Shown here one piece after another: positions 52,683 to 60,044 of a stretch of DNA of 64,000 bases; the stretch's first letter is position 1; each line of letters begins with the position of its first letter. A model generated the notes under the pieces. It had not been told where the DNA came from. It saw only the letters and a program-made list of their open reading frames with translations, and did not search any database. Source of the stretch: Arcticibacterium sp964021845 (GTDB lineage Bacteria; Bacteroidota; Bacteroidia; Cytophagales; Spirosomataceae); the NCBI RefSeq assembly GCF_964021845.1, contig NZ_CAXHZC010000002.1:62001-126000 (forward strand), written 5' to 3'. The position numbers and the translations under genes were made by a program.

Positions 52683-53801
52683 TTCTTCCGCATATCCGGC
52701 TGCAGAGGTCATACCTTTCCCACCAATTCCTGTAATAATTTTAATGCGTTTCTCAACATCATGTACAAAAATATCATCTTCATGCTGGCCATAAAAGCCT
52801 GCCCACCTTTCAGCTATGCAGTCTTCAGGTAAGTTCAATATTCGTCTTGCTTCCTTCATAATTAAACCATCAATTTCAGGATTGCTCTGGCAGCCCAGCT
52901 CCCTCACTCCATCTATTCCGGCGTACTCATGCGAATCTCCAATTATAATAGAACCGTCATCTGCCTGTTTAAAAAGAATGTGAATTCCGTTTTCTTTTAA
53001 TTTCTGGTAACGTTCGGGAGTTGCCAAATTTGCAAAAGAAGGGCATTCCTCAAATGACTCATACCTTCTGATAGTTAAGCCCGTCAATATATTGGACTTA
53101 AGCTTAATATTAGATAAAGGCTTCGTTTTTAGCATTTGAAGCTTACTTATCTTTATGTTGCTTTTCTCAAAAATAGCTGGATAAAGTGTTTTAAAGGAAT
53201 AGCCACAACACACCAAAACCTGCTCACTCCTAAATGTATTACCGTTTTCAAGCTCTATTTCGCAACCTGTCATTTTGCGAATAATAGCCATTACTTTATG
53301 ATTATACCGCACATGTACCCTCCCCATTTCGTTAAGATAATCGCTTACCCGGTTAACCATTTGTCGTGGATCCACACTTAGCTCTTGTGGGTAAAATAAT
53401 CCACTTTTTATGTAGTCAGGATTTAGATCAGGAAAACGTTCTATGATTCCCTTTTTTGAAAACATAATATTCTCATAACCAGCCTTAGCATGGATATCTC
53501 TTTGCTCTTCTAACAATTCCTGCTCTGCATCATCCGAGGCAATATAAACGCTCCCTTGCTGGCGAATTGTAAAATCAGCCTTTTGCTGTAATTCTAAATA
53601 ATGGACCAAACTTCGCTGTCCATATTTATTCCATGTAGATGATAGACCAGAGGGTACTACTTGACCAAAATTCTGTGTACTCGAACCAGCTTGTTTTTCA
53701 TCTTTTTCTAACAAAAGCACATTCTTACCAAGCCTGGACGCATGGTACGCGTGGAAAGTGCCCAATACCCCGGCACCCACCACTATCAAATCATATTTCA
53801 T
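52656..53801 (-). CDS. FAD-dependent oxidoreductase, phosphonate-associated (TIGR03364-like)
   Basis: A 381-residue DAO-fold flavoenzyme: dinucleotide motif VVGAGVLGTFHAYHASRLG (about 7-25), ELLEEQ and LFYPQELSVDPRQMV mid-sequence and a C-terminal ITGIGGKGMTSAAGYAEE. The STQNFGQVVPSG block near residues 42-53 is characteristic of the subfamily found next to phosphonate genes, members of which oxidise N-alkylated 2-aminoethylphosphonate to phosphonoacetaldehyde. That product would feed the HAD hydrolase encoded 12 bp upstream. Cytoplasmic. The assignment relies on motif and context. Confidence 0.85.
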   Translation of the reverse strand: MKYDLIVVGAGVLGTFHAYHASRLGKNVLLLEKDEKQAGSSTQNFGQVVPSGLSSTWNKYGQRSLVHYLELQQKADFTIRQQGSVYIASDDAEQELLEEQRDIHAKAGYENIMFSKKGIIERFPDLNPDYIKSGLFYPQELSVDPRQMVNRVSDYLNEMGRVHVRYNHKVMAIIRKMTGCEIELENGNTFRSEQVLVCCGYSFKTLYPAIFEKSNIKISKLQMLKTKPLSNIKLKSNILTGLTIRRYESFEECPSFANLATPERYQKLKENGIHILFKQADDGSIIIGDSHEYAGIDGVRELGCQSNPEIDGLIMKEARRILNLPEDCIAERWAGFYGQHEDDIFVHDVEKRIKIITGIGGKGMTSAAGYAEESINSLYQV

Positions 53802-53813
53802 AGGGAATAAAGA

Positions 53814-54566
53814 TTAAAACGTAATAAAATTCCTATTTTCCTTTTGGACATCGATACTTAATATCTTCGGCAAATCTGCCAAACTCTTGAGTAAGCCATC
53901 GTTTTTAAAGGAACTTAATTGCTGATGAGAATGACTACCATTAGTTACCGCTAAACTTTTCCAAACCTTGGCGTTATAACCCTCTTCTAAATCTACCGGT
54001 GTATCACCTATTTTAACAATCCTTGAACCTTCAGAAATATTCAGAAAATCAACAGCACGCTCTATCATATACGGCTTTGGTCTTCCGGCAGGTACTTCCG
54101 TTGGTGTTATGGAAATATCAATTGGCGTTTTTCCACCAATTTTCACAAAATCATCATTAAGGCCATCAAGCCAACCCAGTTTATCCAAAATAATATTGGT
54201 TACTTTTCTATAGAAACCTGTGGTTAAGGCTATTTTGATATCATTTTTTTTCAAAAGGTCAAAAATTCCCAAACAGTGCTCCGTTGGTAAGATTTCTGAC
54301 TCCTGATAATGATTCTCTAGAATTTCGCAAAAAGTATTGTACGACAAGTCAACGTAGTCTTTTAACTCGTGGCTGTTACCAAGTTTCTCTTTCCAAAGCA
54401 ACTCAAACACATCCCTTTTAGCATAACCTTGAAGCTCCAATATACGCTCGTCAGATACATCCAACCCTGTATCTTTGCAGGCTTCAGAAAAACAAGTTTC
54501 TACTTCTCGCTTATCACTAACTGTGGTGCCCGCCATATCAAACACCACAAGACTTATATCTACCAT
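53814..54566 (-). CDS. PhnX-like HAD hydrolase (phosphonatase-like)
   Basis: A 250-residue HAD enzyme. Motif I is VVFDMAGTTV (nucleophile Asp10), with A-G-T-T as in phosphonoacetaldehyde hydrolase; motif II is IALTTGFYRK; motif III/IV is KIGDTPVDLEEG. In the cap, GYAKRDVF places Lys50 where phosphonatase has its Schiff-base lysine (about K53), by eye alignment. It may therefore cleave phosphonoacetaldehyde or a related phosphonate to phosphate and aldehyde. First gene of a two-gene operon with the FAD oxidoreductase. A plain phosphatase role cannot be excluded. Confidence 0.83.
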   Translation of the reverse strand: MVDISLVVFDMAGTTVSDKREVETCFSEACKDTGLDVSDERILELQGYAKRDVFELLWKEKLGNSHELKDYVDLSYNTFCEILENHYQESEILPTEHCLGIFDLLKKNDIKIALTTGFYRKVTNIILDKLGWLDGLNDDFVKIGGKTPIDISITPTEVPAGRPKPYMIERAVDFLNISEGSRIVKIGDTPVDLEEGYNAKVWKSLAVTNGSHSHQQLSSFKNDGLLKSLADLPKILSIDVQKENRNFITF

Positions 54567-54745
54567 TTTGCATTATTATTTTGACAATATTATTGAAGAA
54601 TGCCCATAGTCTAGCCTTTGAGAAGATTAAGTAATTGTTAGCTTTTGGCTTAATAATAGTTTTATTTCTAGGCAACATTCCCTTAATATGAAAACAGTAT
54701 TTTAGCCACGAAATGATATGGGTTATATAGTTTAACGAGGACTTT

Positions 54746-54778
54746 AAAAACGGAGGACTTTCTTCCGTTTTTTTTTAA
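54746..54778. terminator. Orphan terminator-like hairpin upstream of lipoprotein gene
   Basis: AAAAACGGA (54746-54754) pairs with TCCGTTTTT (54764-54772), followed by more T. No plus-strand gene precedes it, since the gene to its left is read leftwards. It could end a small RNA or act as an attenuator in the leader of the lipoprotein gene at 54844. Confidence 0.6.
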
Positions 54779-54843
54779 CAACGACATACAACCTACACCG
54801 CCCTAGAACAGTTATTGTACTATAACATTATAAACATAACTGC

Positions 54844-55380
54844 ATGAAAGTTTTAATAAGCCTTATCCTTTGTCTTAGTGTATTTTCCGCTTGCGAAAAG
54901 AATGACATCAATTTCAACAGCGACTTTGAAAAAAGTGAAAAAGCCTGGTTAAGTTTCAAAAACACCTCTAATAACTCTTATCAATATACGGTAGTAGGTG
55001 GCTCTTGGGTAGGTTCTGGATGGGAAACTAAACTAACTGTTACTGACGGCATGGTCACCGAAAGATACTATAAATACACCCCAGCCCCTGATTCAAAGCA
55101 ACCTATCATAGAATGGACAGAAAATGAAAACGAACTTAATACTCATACCGACCCAGCAGCTGCTGAAACAATTACACTTGATAAGGTTTATGAAAAAGCT
55201 CAGCTAGACTGGCTAGTAAAAAGAGATGATACCGAAACGTACTTTGAAGTGGACACCGAAGGACTTATTTCCACCGCCGGTTATGTCCCTAATGGCTGTG
55301 CAGATGATTGTTTTGTGGGAATAAGTATTCGAAAAATTGAGATGATCGCCATTCTAGGAGTAAATGCTTATTGCAGATAA
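54844..55380 (+). CDS. Lipoprotein of unknown function
   Basis: The 178-residue protein has a lipoprotein signal with Cys17 (VFSACEKND). The remainder is mostly beta with aromatic and acidic residues (NNSYQYTVVGGSWVGSGWETKLTVTDG) and two nearby cysteines (NGCADDCF, about 158-162). I recognise no family. It may be transcribed with the following membrane protein (55-bp gap). Confidence 0.7.
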   Translation: MKVLISLILCLSVFSACEKNDINFNSDFEKSEKAWLSFKNTSNNSYQYTVVGGSWVGSGWETKLTVTDGMVTERYYKYTPAPDSKQPIIEWTENENELNTHTDPAAAETITLDKVYEKAQLDWLVKRDDTETYFEVDTEGLISTAGYVPNGCADDCFVGISIRKIEMIAILGVNAYCR

Positions 55381-55435
55381 ACCATTTTAATAGTATGCCT
55401 ATATTTAAGAGGTGTAAGGCATTAAAACAAACGAC

Positions 55436-56455
55436 ATGAAAGGAACAATAGAGATAAATCGGAATCTTATCAGTTTTGCAATTCCTATTGCTCTTTTAGG
55501 AACTCTAATTTTCCTTATCAAATCTTCATTTCTAAATGGGAATGATACTTTGAACTTGGCAATAACGGCTGACTTGCTTTTAACAGTTCCACTTGTTTAC
55601 TTTCTACTAATACGAAAATCTGAAATACCGAATACCACGGTTATTCCTGTTATTATAATTGGACTTTTTGTGGGGTTACATTTTTTACCACAAGAAAGTC
55701 AAACATATTTATCAATCTTCAAAACTTGGGCCTTACCAGTAATTGAAATCTCTATCCTAACTTTCGTGATATTTAAAGTGCGTAGAGCGATTAAAAAATA
55801 TAAGAATTTAAAAGGTTCAACTCCCGACTTCTATAATGCACTTAAAAGCACTTGCTCTGAAATTCTTCCCAAAAAACTTGTTTTGCCCTTTGCTACAGAA
55901 GTTGCTGTTTTCTACTATGGCTTTATAAATTGGAAAACAAAAGATATTAATGAAAATGAATTTACTTATCATAAAAATAGTGGAACACCAGCACTCTTTG
56001 GCGGATTTATAATGATAATTGGAATTGAAACAGTTGTACTTCATTTTTTACTTGCTCGTTGGAGTATAGTTGCGGCTTGGGTTTTAACGGCATTAAGTGC
56101 TTACACTGCTATTCAAGTGTTCGGATTTGCAAAATCACTTTCCAAAAGACCAATTTCAATGAATAAAGACAGTTTGACTTTAAAATATGGTATCTTAAAT
56201 GAAGTTGAAATTCCCTTTTCAGATATTGTCAAAGTAGAGTTATCAAGAAAATCATTAGAAAAGAACGATTTGACTAAAACACTTTCACCACTTGGAGAAC
56301 TTGAGAATCATAATGTTATAATTTACTTAAAAAAGGAGAACGAATTAGTTGGTCTATATGGAATGAAAAAGAAATTTAACCTACTTGGATTATATATTGA
56401 CAAACCAATTGAGTTTAACAAAAAAATGGAAAACGCCTTGCAACGATCTATATAA
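55436..56455 (+). CDS. Membrane protein of unknown function
   Basis: A 339-residue protein with about six or seven hydrophobic segments: three or four in the first 115 residues, and a further group at about 185-230. The tail (about 235-339, SMNKDSLTLKYGILNEVEIPFSDIVKVELSRKS) looks like a cytosolic PH-like beta domain. Codons are richer in A/T than in the neighbours, which may hint at a different history. No catalytic motifs are visible. Confidence 0.7.
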   Translation: MKGTIEINRNLISFAIPIALLGTLIFLIKSSFLNGNDTLNLAITADLLLTVPLVYFLLIRKSEIPNTTVIPVIIIGLFVGLHFLPQESQTYLSIFKTWALPVIEISILTFVIFKVRRAIKKYKNLKGSTPDFYNALKSTCSEILPKKLVLPFATEVAVFYYGFINWKTKDINENEFTYHKNSGTPALFGGFIMIIGIETVVLHFLLARWSIVAAWVLTALSAYTAIQVFGFAKSLSKRPISMNKDSLTLKYGILNEVEIPFSDIVKVELSRKSLEKNDLTKTLSPLGELENHNVIIYLKKENELVGLYGMKKKFNLLGLYIDKPIEFNKKMENALQRSI

Positions 56456-56611
56456 AAAATAGGCGGAACAATAGTAAATCTAGGTCGCGTCAAAGTCCGT
56501 GCTCAATCATAAGTTTCTTAGTTTAAAATTGCCTGCTTTTAATATACTAAACGGTGTTAGAGTAAAACTATCTCTTAAATTTTCTTAATTTCAATGCATA
56601 AACCCATTGAA

Positions 56612-57934
56612 ATGAATAATAGAAGAAAATTTATCAAAAACTTAAGTGCCGCATCTTTGACCGCAGCCATTCCATTAGGAGCTGCAGCAGCTCAAACTAT
56701 CAAACCAGATTTGGCAAATAGTGTCAAAGTAGGCCTTATAGGAGTCAACGGTATGGGCTGGGCAGACCTCAAATCATTCCTAAAAAATGATGGAACTGCC
56801 TGTATTGCCTTGTGTGACGTAGATGGCGATCTCCTAAAAAAGAGAGCAGACGAATTAGAGGCTAAAACTGGGCTACGCCCAAAAACCTATAAAGACCACC
56901 GCGAATTCCTAAAAGCCACTGGCTTAGAAGCTGTAATTATAGGAACTCCAGACCACTGGCATCATATTATGATGACTGATGCCTGTGCTGCGGGAATGGA
57001 TGTTTATGTAGAAAAGCCAATAGCCAACAGTATTCATGAAGCAGATTTGATGGTAAAGGCCGCTAGAAAATACAAACGTGTAGTGCAAGTAGGTCAATGG
57101 CAGCGTAGCGACCCACATTGGCATTCGGCATTTGAATACTTAGAAACAGGTGCATTAGGAAAAATAAGACAAGTAAAAGCCTGGGCTGATGTTAGCTACG
57201 GAAGGGGTTTTGATGTGGTAGCAGATAGTATACCGCCAGAGGGAGTTGACTATGATAGATGGTTAGGGCCAGCTCCAGAAAGACCATTTAACAAAAACAG
57301 ATTCCATGGTACTTTTAGATACTTTTGGGATTATGCTGGAGGTTTAATGACCGATTGGGGTGTCCATATGTTAGACATGGTTTTGGCAGGTATGAACGCT
57401 ACTGCTCCAAAATCCGTAGTGGCTATTGGCGGAAAGCTCGCTTTCCCAAACAATGCCGCCGAAACACCAGATACGCTAACTACCGTGTATGATTTTGGCA
57501 ATTTCAGTTTCATTTGGGAACAATTTATGGCCATGGGCATTTCACCATATTTAGATGATATGGGGAAACCTGGTGTAGCATTCATAGGAGAGAATGGGAT
57601 TCTAGCTGTAAATAGAGATACATGGAAAGTTATCCCTTTAGAAGAAAACGGCAAATACATGACAGAAGCTATACCTCCTCAAAAAAGCCGAAGCAGTGGC
57701 TTAGATGCTCACACCAAAAACTTTCTAGCATGTATTAAATCCCGAAAAGACCCAAACTGTACCATAGAAATGGGCAGAAATGCCGCTTTAGTAGCACACT
57801 TAGGTAATATAGCCTACAGAACCGGTAAAAAGTTGGACTGGAACGACAGCGAAAGCATCATCAGCAACGAAACAGATGCTAATAAATACTTAAAACCAAA
57901 CTACCGAGCACCTTGGACACTTTGGAAAAGTTAA
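56612..57934 (+). CDS. Tat-exported Gfo/Idh/MocA family oxidoreductase
   Basis: I start at ATG 56612, giving 440 residues and a Tat signal (NNRRKFIKNLSAASLTAAIPLGAAAAQ); an upstream ATG adds six residues. The Rossmann fold has VGLIGVNGMGWADLKSF, and the catalytic motif is YVEKPIANS. The C-terminal part is the bacterial-type Gfo/Idh/MocA extension (WDYAGGLMTDWGVHMLDMVLAGM). Tat export means it folds with its nucleotide in the cytoplasm and works in the periplasm, like glycoside-processing members that keep NAD bound. Probable substrate a sugar or glycoside; none is identifiable. Confidence 0.9.
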   Translation: MNNRRKFIKNLSAASLTAAIPLGAAAAQTIKPDLANSVKVGLIGVNGMGWADLKSFLKNDGTACIALCDVDGDLLKKRADELEAKTGLRPKTYKDHREFLKATGLEAVIIGTPDHWHHIMMTDACAAGMDVYVEKPIANSIHEADLMVKAARKYKRVVQVGQWQRSDPHWHSAFEYLETGALGKIRQVKAWADVSYGRGFDVVADSIPPEGVDYDRWLGPAPERPFNKNRFHGTFRYFWDYAGGLMTDWGVHMLDMVLAGMNATAPKSVVAIGGKLAFPNNAAETPDTLTTVYDFGNFSFIWEQFMAMGISPYLDDMGKPGVAFIGENGILAVNRDTWKVIPLEENGKYMTEAIPPQKSRSSGLDAHTKNFLACIKSRKDPNCTIEMGRNAALVAHLGNIAYRTGKKLDWNDSESIISNETDANKYLKPNYRAPWTLWKS

Positions 57935-57978
57935 AATTAATAGTTTCATTATCAATAAATTACAAAAACAATCAAATA

Positions 57979-58020
57979 AAAACCTTTAAAAGTGAACGCT
58001 CATTCACTTTTAAAGGTTTT
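57979..58020. terminator. 18-bp perfect stem-loop between oxidoreductase and TetR genes
   Basis: Arms at 57979-57996 and 58003-58020 are perfect complements around a 6-base loop CGCTCA, and the right arm ends in TTTT. It can terminate the Gfo/Idh/MocA transcript. Its centre (57991-58008) also carries the TGAACnnTCATT motif found before the nitroreductase, so it may double as a TetR operator. Confidence 0.75.
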
Positions 58021-58076
58021 ACTACTGATGACATTACTAAATAGGTAAACATCGATTAATAATTTAAAAGACAAAA

Positions 58077-58646
58077 ATGGCTAGGCTTCAGAAAAGCATT
58101 GACAAACGTACCGCTCTTTTAAAGTCCACACTTGGGCTAATAAATGAAGGAGGGGTGCAGCAGGCATGCATGTCTAAAGTCGCTAAAATGGCAAATGTTT
58201 CACCCGCCACTATCTACCTCTATTTTGAAAATAAGCAGGATTTGGTAAATCAGCTTTTCAATGAGACTAGAGAGCTTTTCAGTCAAACAGCCTTTAAGGG
58301 TTATGATCAAAGCATGCCGGTTAAGAAGAGTTTTAGGGCTATTTGGTATAATATTGCTGAATTTAGGTTAAAACATAATGAAGAAGCATCTTTTCTGGCA
58401 CAGTGCGAAAGCACACCCATTGTGGAAGAAGACAGATGTAAAAAAGACCTTCACCATTTAAAACCATTGGTAGATTTATGGTTAAGAGGTCAGCGAGAAG
58501 GTATCATCAAGGAAATTGAGCCATACCTCCTTTATGCTTACACCATTTATCCTATGTCCTTTGTCTTAAATAAAGAAAATCGAAAAGTAGAACCTGATTT
58601 TTTAGAGGCTGCTTTCAACGCTGCCTGGGATGCCATCAAACGATAA
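58077..58646 (+). CDS. TetR/AcrR family transcriptional repressor
   Basis: The 189-residue regulator has a TetR N-terminal helix-turn-helix (about 11-56: STLGLINEGGVQQACMSKVAKMANVSPATIYLYFENKQDLVNQLF) and an all-helical ligand-binding C-terminal half that is not recognisably conserved. It lies 42 bp upstream of a nitroreductase gene in the same direction. Similar palindromic motifs precede both genes, implying autoregulation and control of the nitroreductase by an unknown small molecule. Confidence 0.94.
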   Translation: MARLQKSIDKRTALLKSTLGLINEGGVQQACMSKVAKMANVSPATIYLYFENKQDLVNQLFNETRELFSQTAFKGYDQSMPVKKSFRAIWYNIAEFRLKHNEEASFLAQCESTPIVEEDRCKKDLHHLKPLVDLWLRGQREGIIKEIEPYLLYAYTIYPMSFVLNKENRKVEPDFLEAAFNAAWDAIKR

Positions 58647-58670
58647 AATATTTTTTTGCACTAAAAAAAG

Positions 58671-58684
58671 AATGAACATTCATT
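58671..58684 (+). promoter_or_regulatory. Candidate TetR operator upstream of nitroreductase
   Basis: AATGAACATTCATT has AATGAA/TTCATT arms and sits 4 bp before the start codon, just after a T-rich, TTTGC-containing promoter-like stretch. It shares TGAACnnTCATT with the hairpin upstream of the TetR gene. Binding here would block transcription or early elongation. Confidence 0.6.
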
Positions 58685-58688
58685 AATT

Positions 58689-59321
58689 ATGGAATTGTTA
58701 GACAAACTAAACTGGCGTTACGCTACTAAGGCTATGACTGGAGAAAAAGTAGCCCAAGAGAAAATTGACAGAATATTAGAAGCCATTTCACTAGCTCCTA
58801 CATCAAGTGGCTTACAGCCTTTTGAGGTAATTGTGGTAACTAACCAAGAAATAAAAGACAAAATTAAGCCTATCGCCTGGAATCAATCGGTAGTTTCAGA
58901 CTGCTCGCACTTGTTAGTTTTTGCGGCTTGGGATACATACACCGCTGAGCGTATAAATAAAGTTTTTGACCACACTAACGATGTGAGAGGCTTCACTAAT
59001 GAGGGTTGGGAAAACTATAGACAAATGCTCTTAGGCTCTTATCCTCAAAAAGATGCCGAAGTAAATTTCCAGCATGCTGCCAGACAGGCTTACATTGCTT
59101 TTGCTGAAGCTATTACGGCTGCTGCTTTTGAAGGTGTAGACAGTACACCTATGGAAGGTTTTGACCCAGCGGCACTTGACGAAATCTTAGGATTGAAAGA
59201 AAAAGGTTTAAGAAGCTGTGTTATTTTACCTGTAGGTGTAAGAGATGCAGAGAAAGATTGGTTAGTTAACTTACCAAAGGTTAGAAAAAGCAAAGATGAC
59301 CTTATTACTGTTGTAGCTTAA
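58689..59321 (+). CDS. NAD(P)H-dependent nitroreductase (NfsB-like)
   Basis: The 210-residue FMN enzyme has the NfsB-type N-terminus (LLDKLNWRYATKAM), FMN-contact segment SLAPTSSGLQPFEVIVV (about 34-51), PIAWNQSVVSDCSHLLVFAAW and a C-terminal PVGVRDAEKDWLVNLPKVR. It reduces nitroaromatics, quinones or flavins using NAD(P)H as a homodimer in the cytoplasm. It follows a TetR repressor and is probably its target, a common arrangement for stress- or xenobiotic-induced reductases. Confidence 0.93.
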   Translation: MELLDKLNWRYATKAMTGEKVAQEKIDRILEAISLAPTSSGLQPFEVIVVTNQEIKDKIKPIAWNQSVVSDCSHLLVFAAWDTYTAERINKVFDHTNDVRGFTNEGWENYRQMLLGSYPQKDAEVNFQHAARQAYIAFAEAITAAAFEGVDSTPMEGFDPAALDEILGLKEKGLRSCVILPVGVRDAEKDWLVNLPKVRKSKDDLITVVA

Positions 59322-59346
59322 TTTAAGATACATCGTTTTATATTTG

Positions 59347-59376
59347 ACCAGAGTTCTTATCAGAACTCTGGTTTTC
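59347..59376 (+). terminator. Intrinsic terminator after nitroreductase
   Basis: ACCAGAGTTCT (59347-59357) pairs perfectly with AGAACTCTGGT (59362-59372) around a TATC loop, followed by TTT. Confidence 0.93.
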
Positions 59377-59416
59377 TTTTAAAAACAGTCTTAACCCAGC
59401 AAATAAACTATTTGAC

Positions 59417-59806
59417 ATGGCAAAAACTCTCAGTTTTCTCTTCTTATTCTTGATTTTAGCGAGCTGTTTCAACAAAAATCCAAATACAGAATGTTTTGAA
59501 AACAGATATCCATTTCAAGGTTCTCCAGATAAAGCGGACGTTTTAAACTTATCATATAGCCTTAAGGAAGGAAAAGTAAGTGGTGAGTACAATTGGCTTC
59601 CTTTAGAAAAAGACAAGCGTATCGGTCATTTTGAAGGGGTGGAGGAAAACGGTATTATAACCGCTCAGTATTACTTTGAACAAGAAGGAATTTCAGACAG
59701 CACCCAAATTCAAATTACTATTTCCGAACAAAAAGCGATAGTTAAAGAACCAGGTTCCAACTTTGGATTTAAAGCAGAGATTATGAGAATAAACTGCGAC
59801 CAGTAA
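59417..59806 (+). CDS. Small lipoprotein of unknown function
   Basis: A 129-residue lipoprotein with Cys17 (ILASCFNKN). The rest is predicted beta-rich, with strands such as NLSYSLKEGKVSGEYNWLPLEKDKRIGHFEG and two further Cys (ECFENRY, RINCDQ) that could form a disulfide. This pattern is common in Bacteroidota envelope lipoproteins, but no function is known. Single-gene unit. Confidence 0.75.
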   Translation: MAKTLSFLFLFLILASCFNKNPNTECFENRYPFQGSPDKADVLNLSYSLKEGKVSGEYNWLPLEKDKRIGHFEGVEENGIITAQYYFEQEGISDSTQIQITISEQKAIVKEPGSNFGFKAEIMRINCDQ

Positions 59807-59988
59807 ATGACAACCACTATTTGACAATTAGGATATCACATCTAATTTCCCAAATAGCTTCTATTTAAAATATAGGCTTAAAAGCTCCGTAGGAGTGAAA
59901 TATTAATAGTAATCTCATCTCCTAAGCCATTCCCGTTTGGCGTCATTTTGACCTTATAAGCCAAAATTATGACAAATATTTCCATCAA

Positions 59989-60020
59989 AAAAGCCCGAAT
60001 CAATTTAGGCTCGAGCTTTT
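59989..60020 (-). terminator. Terminator for the GMC oxidoreductase operon
   Basis: AAAAGCCCGA (59989-59998) and TCGAGCTTTT (60011-60020) form a stem with one mismatch; read on the minus strand it ends in a T-run beyond 59989. It lies 25 bp after the minus-strand stop codon. Confidence 0.65.
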
Positions 60021-60044
60021 AGTTTCTTTAAAGAACAGACGCTT

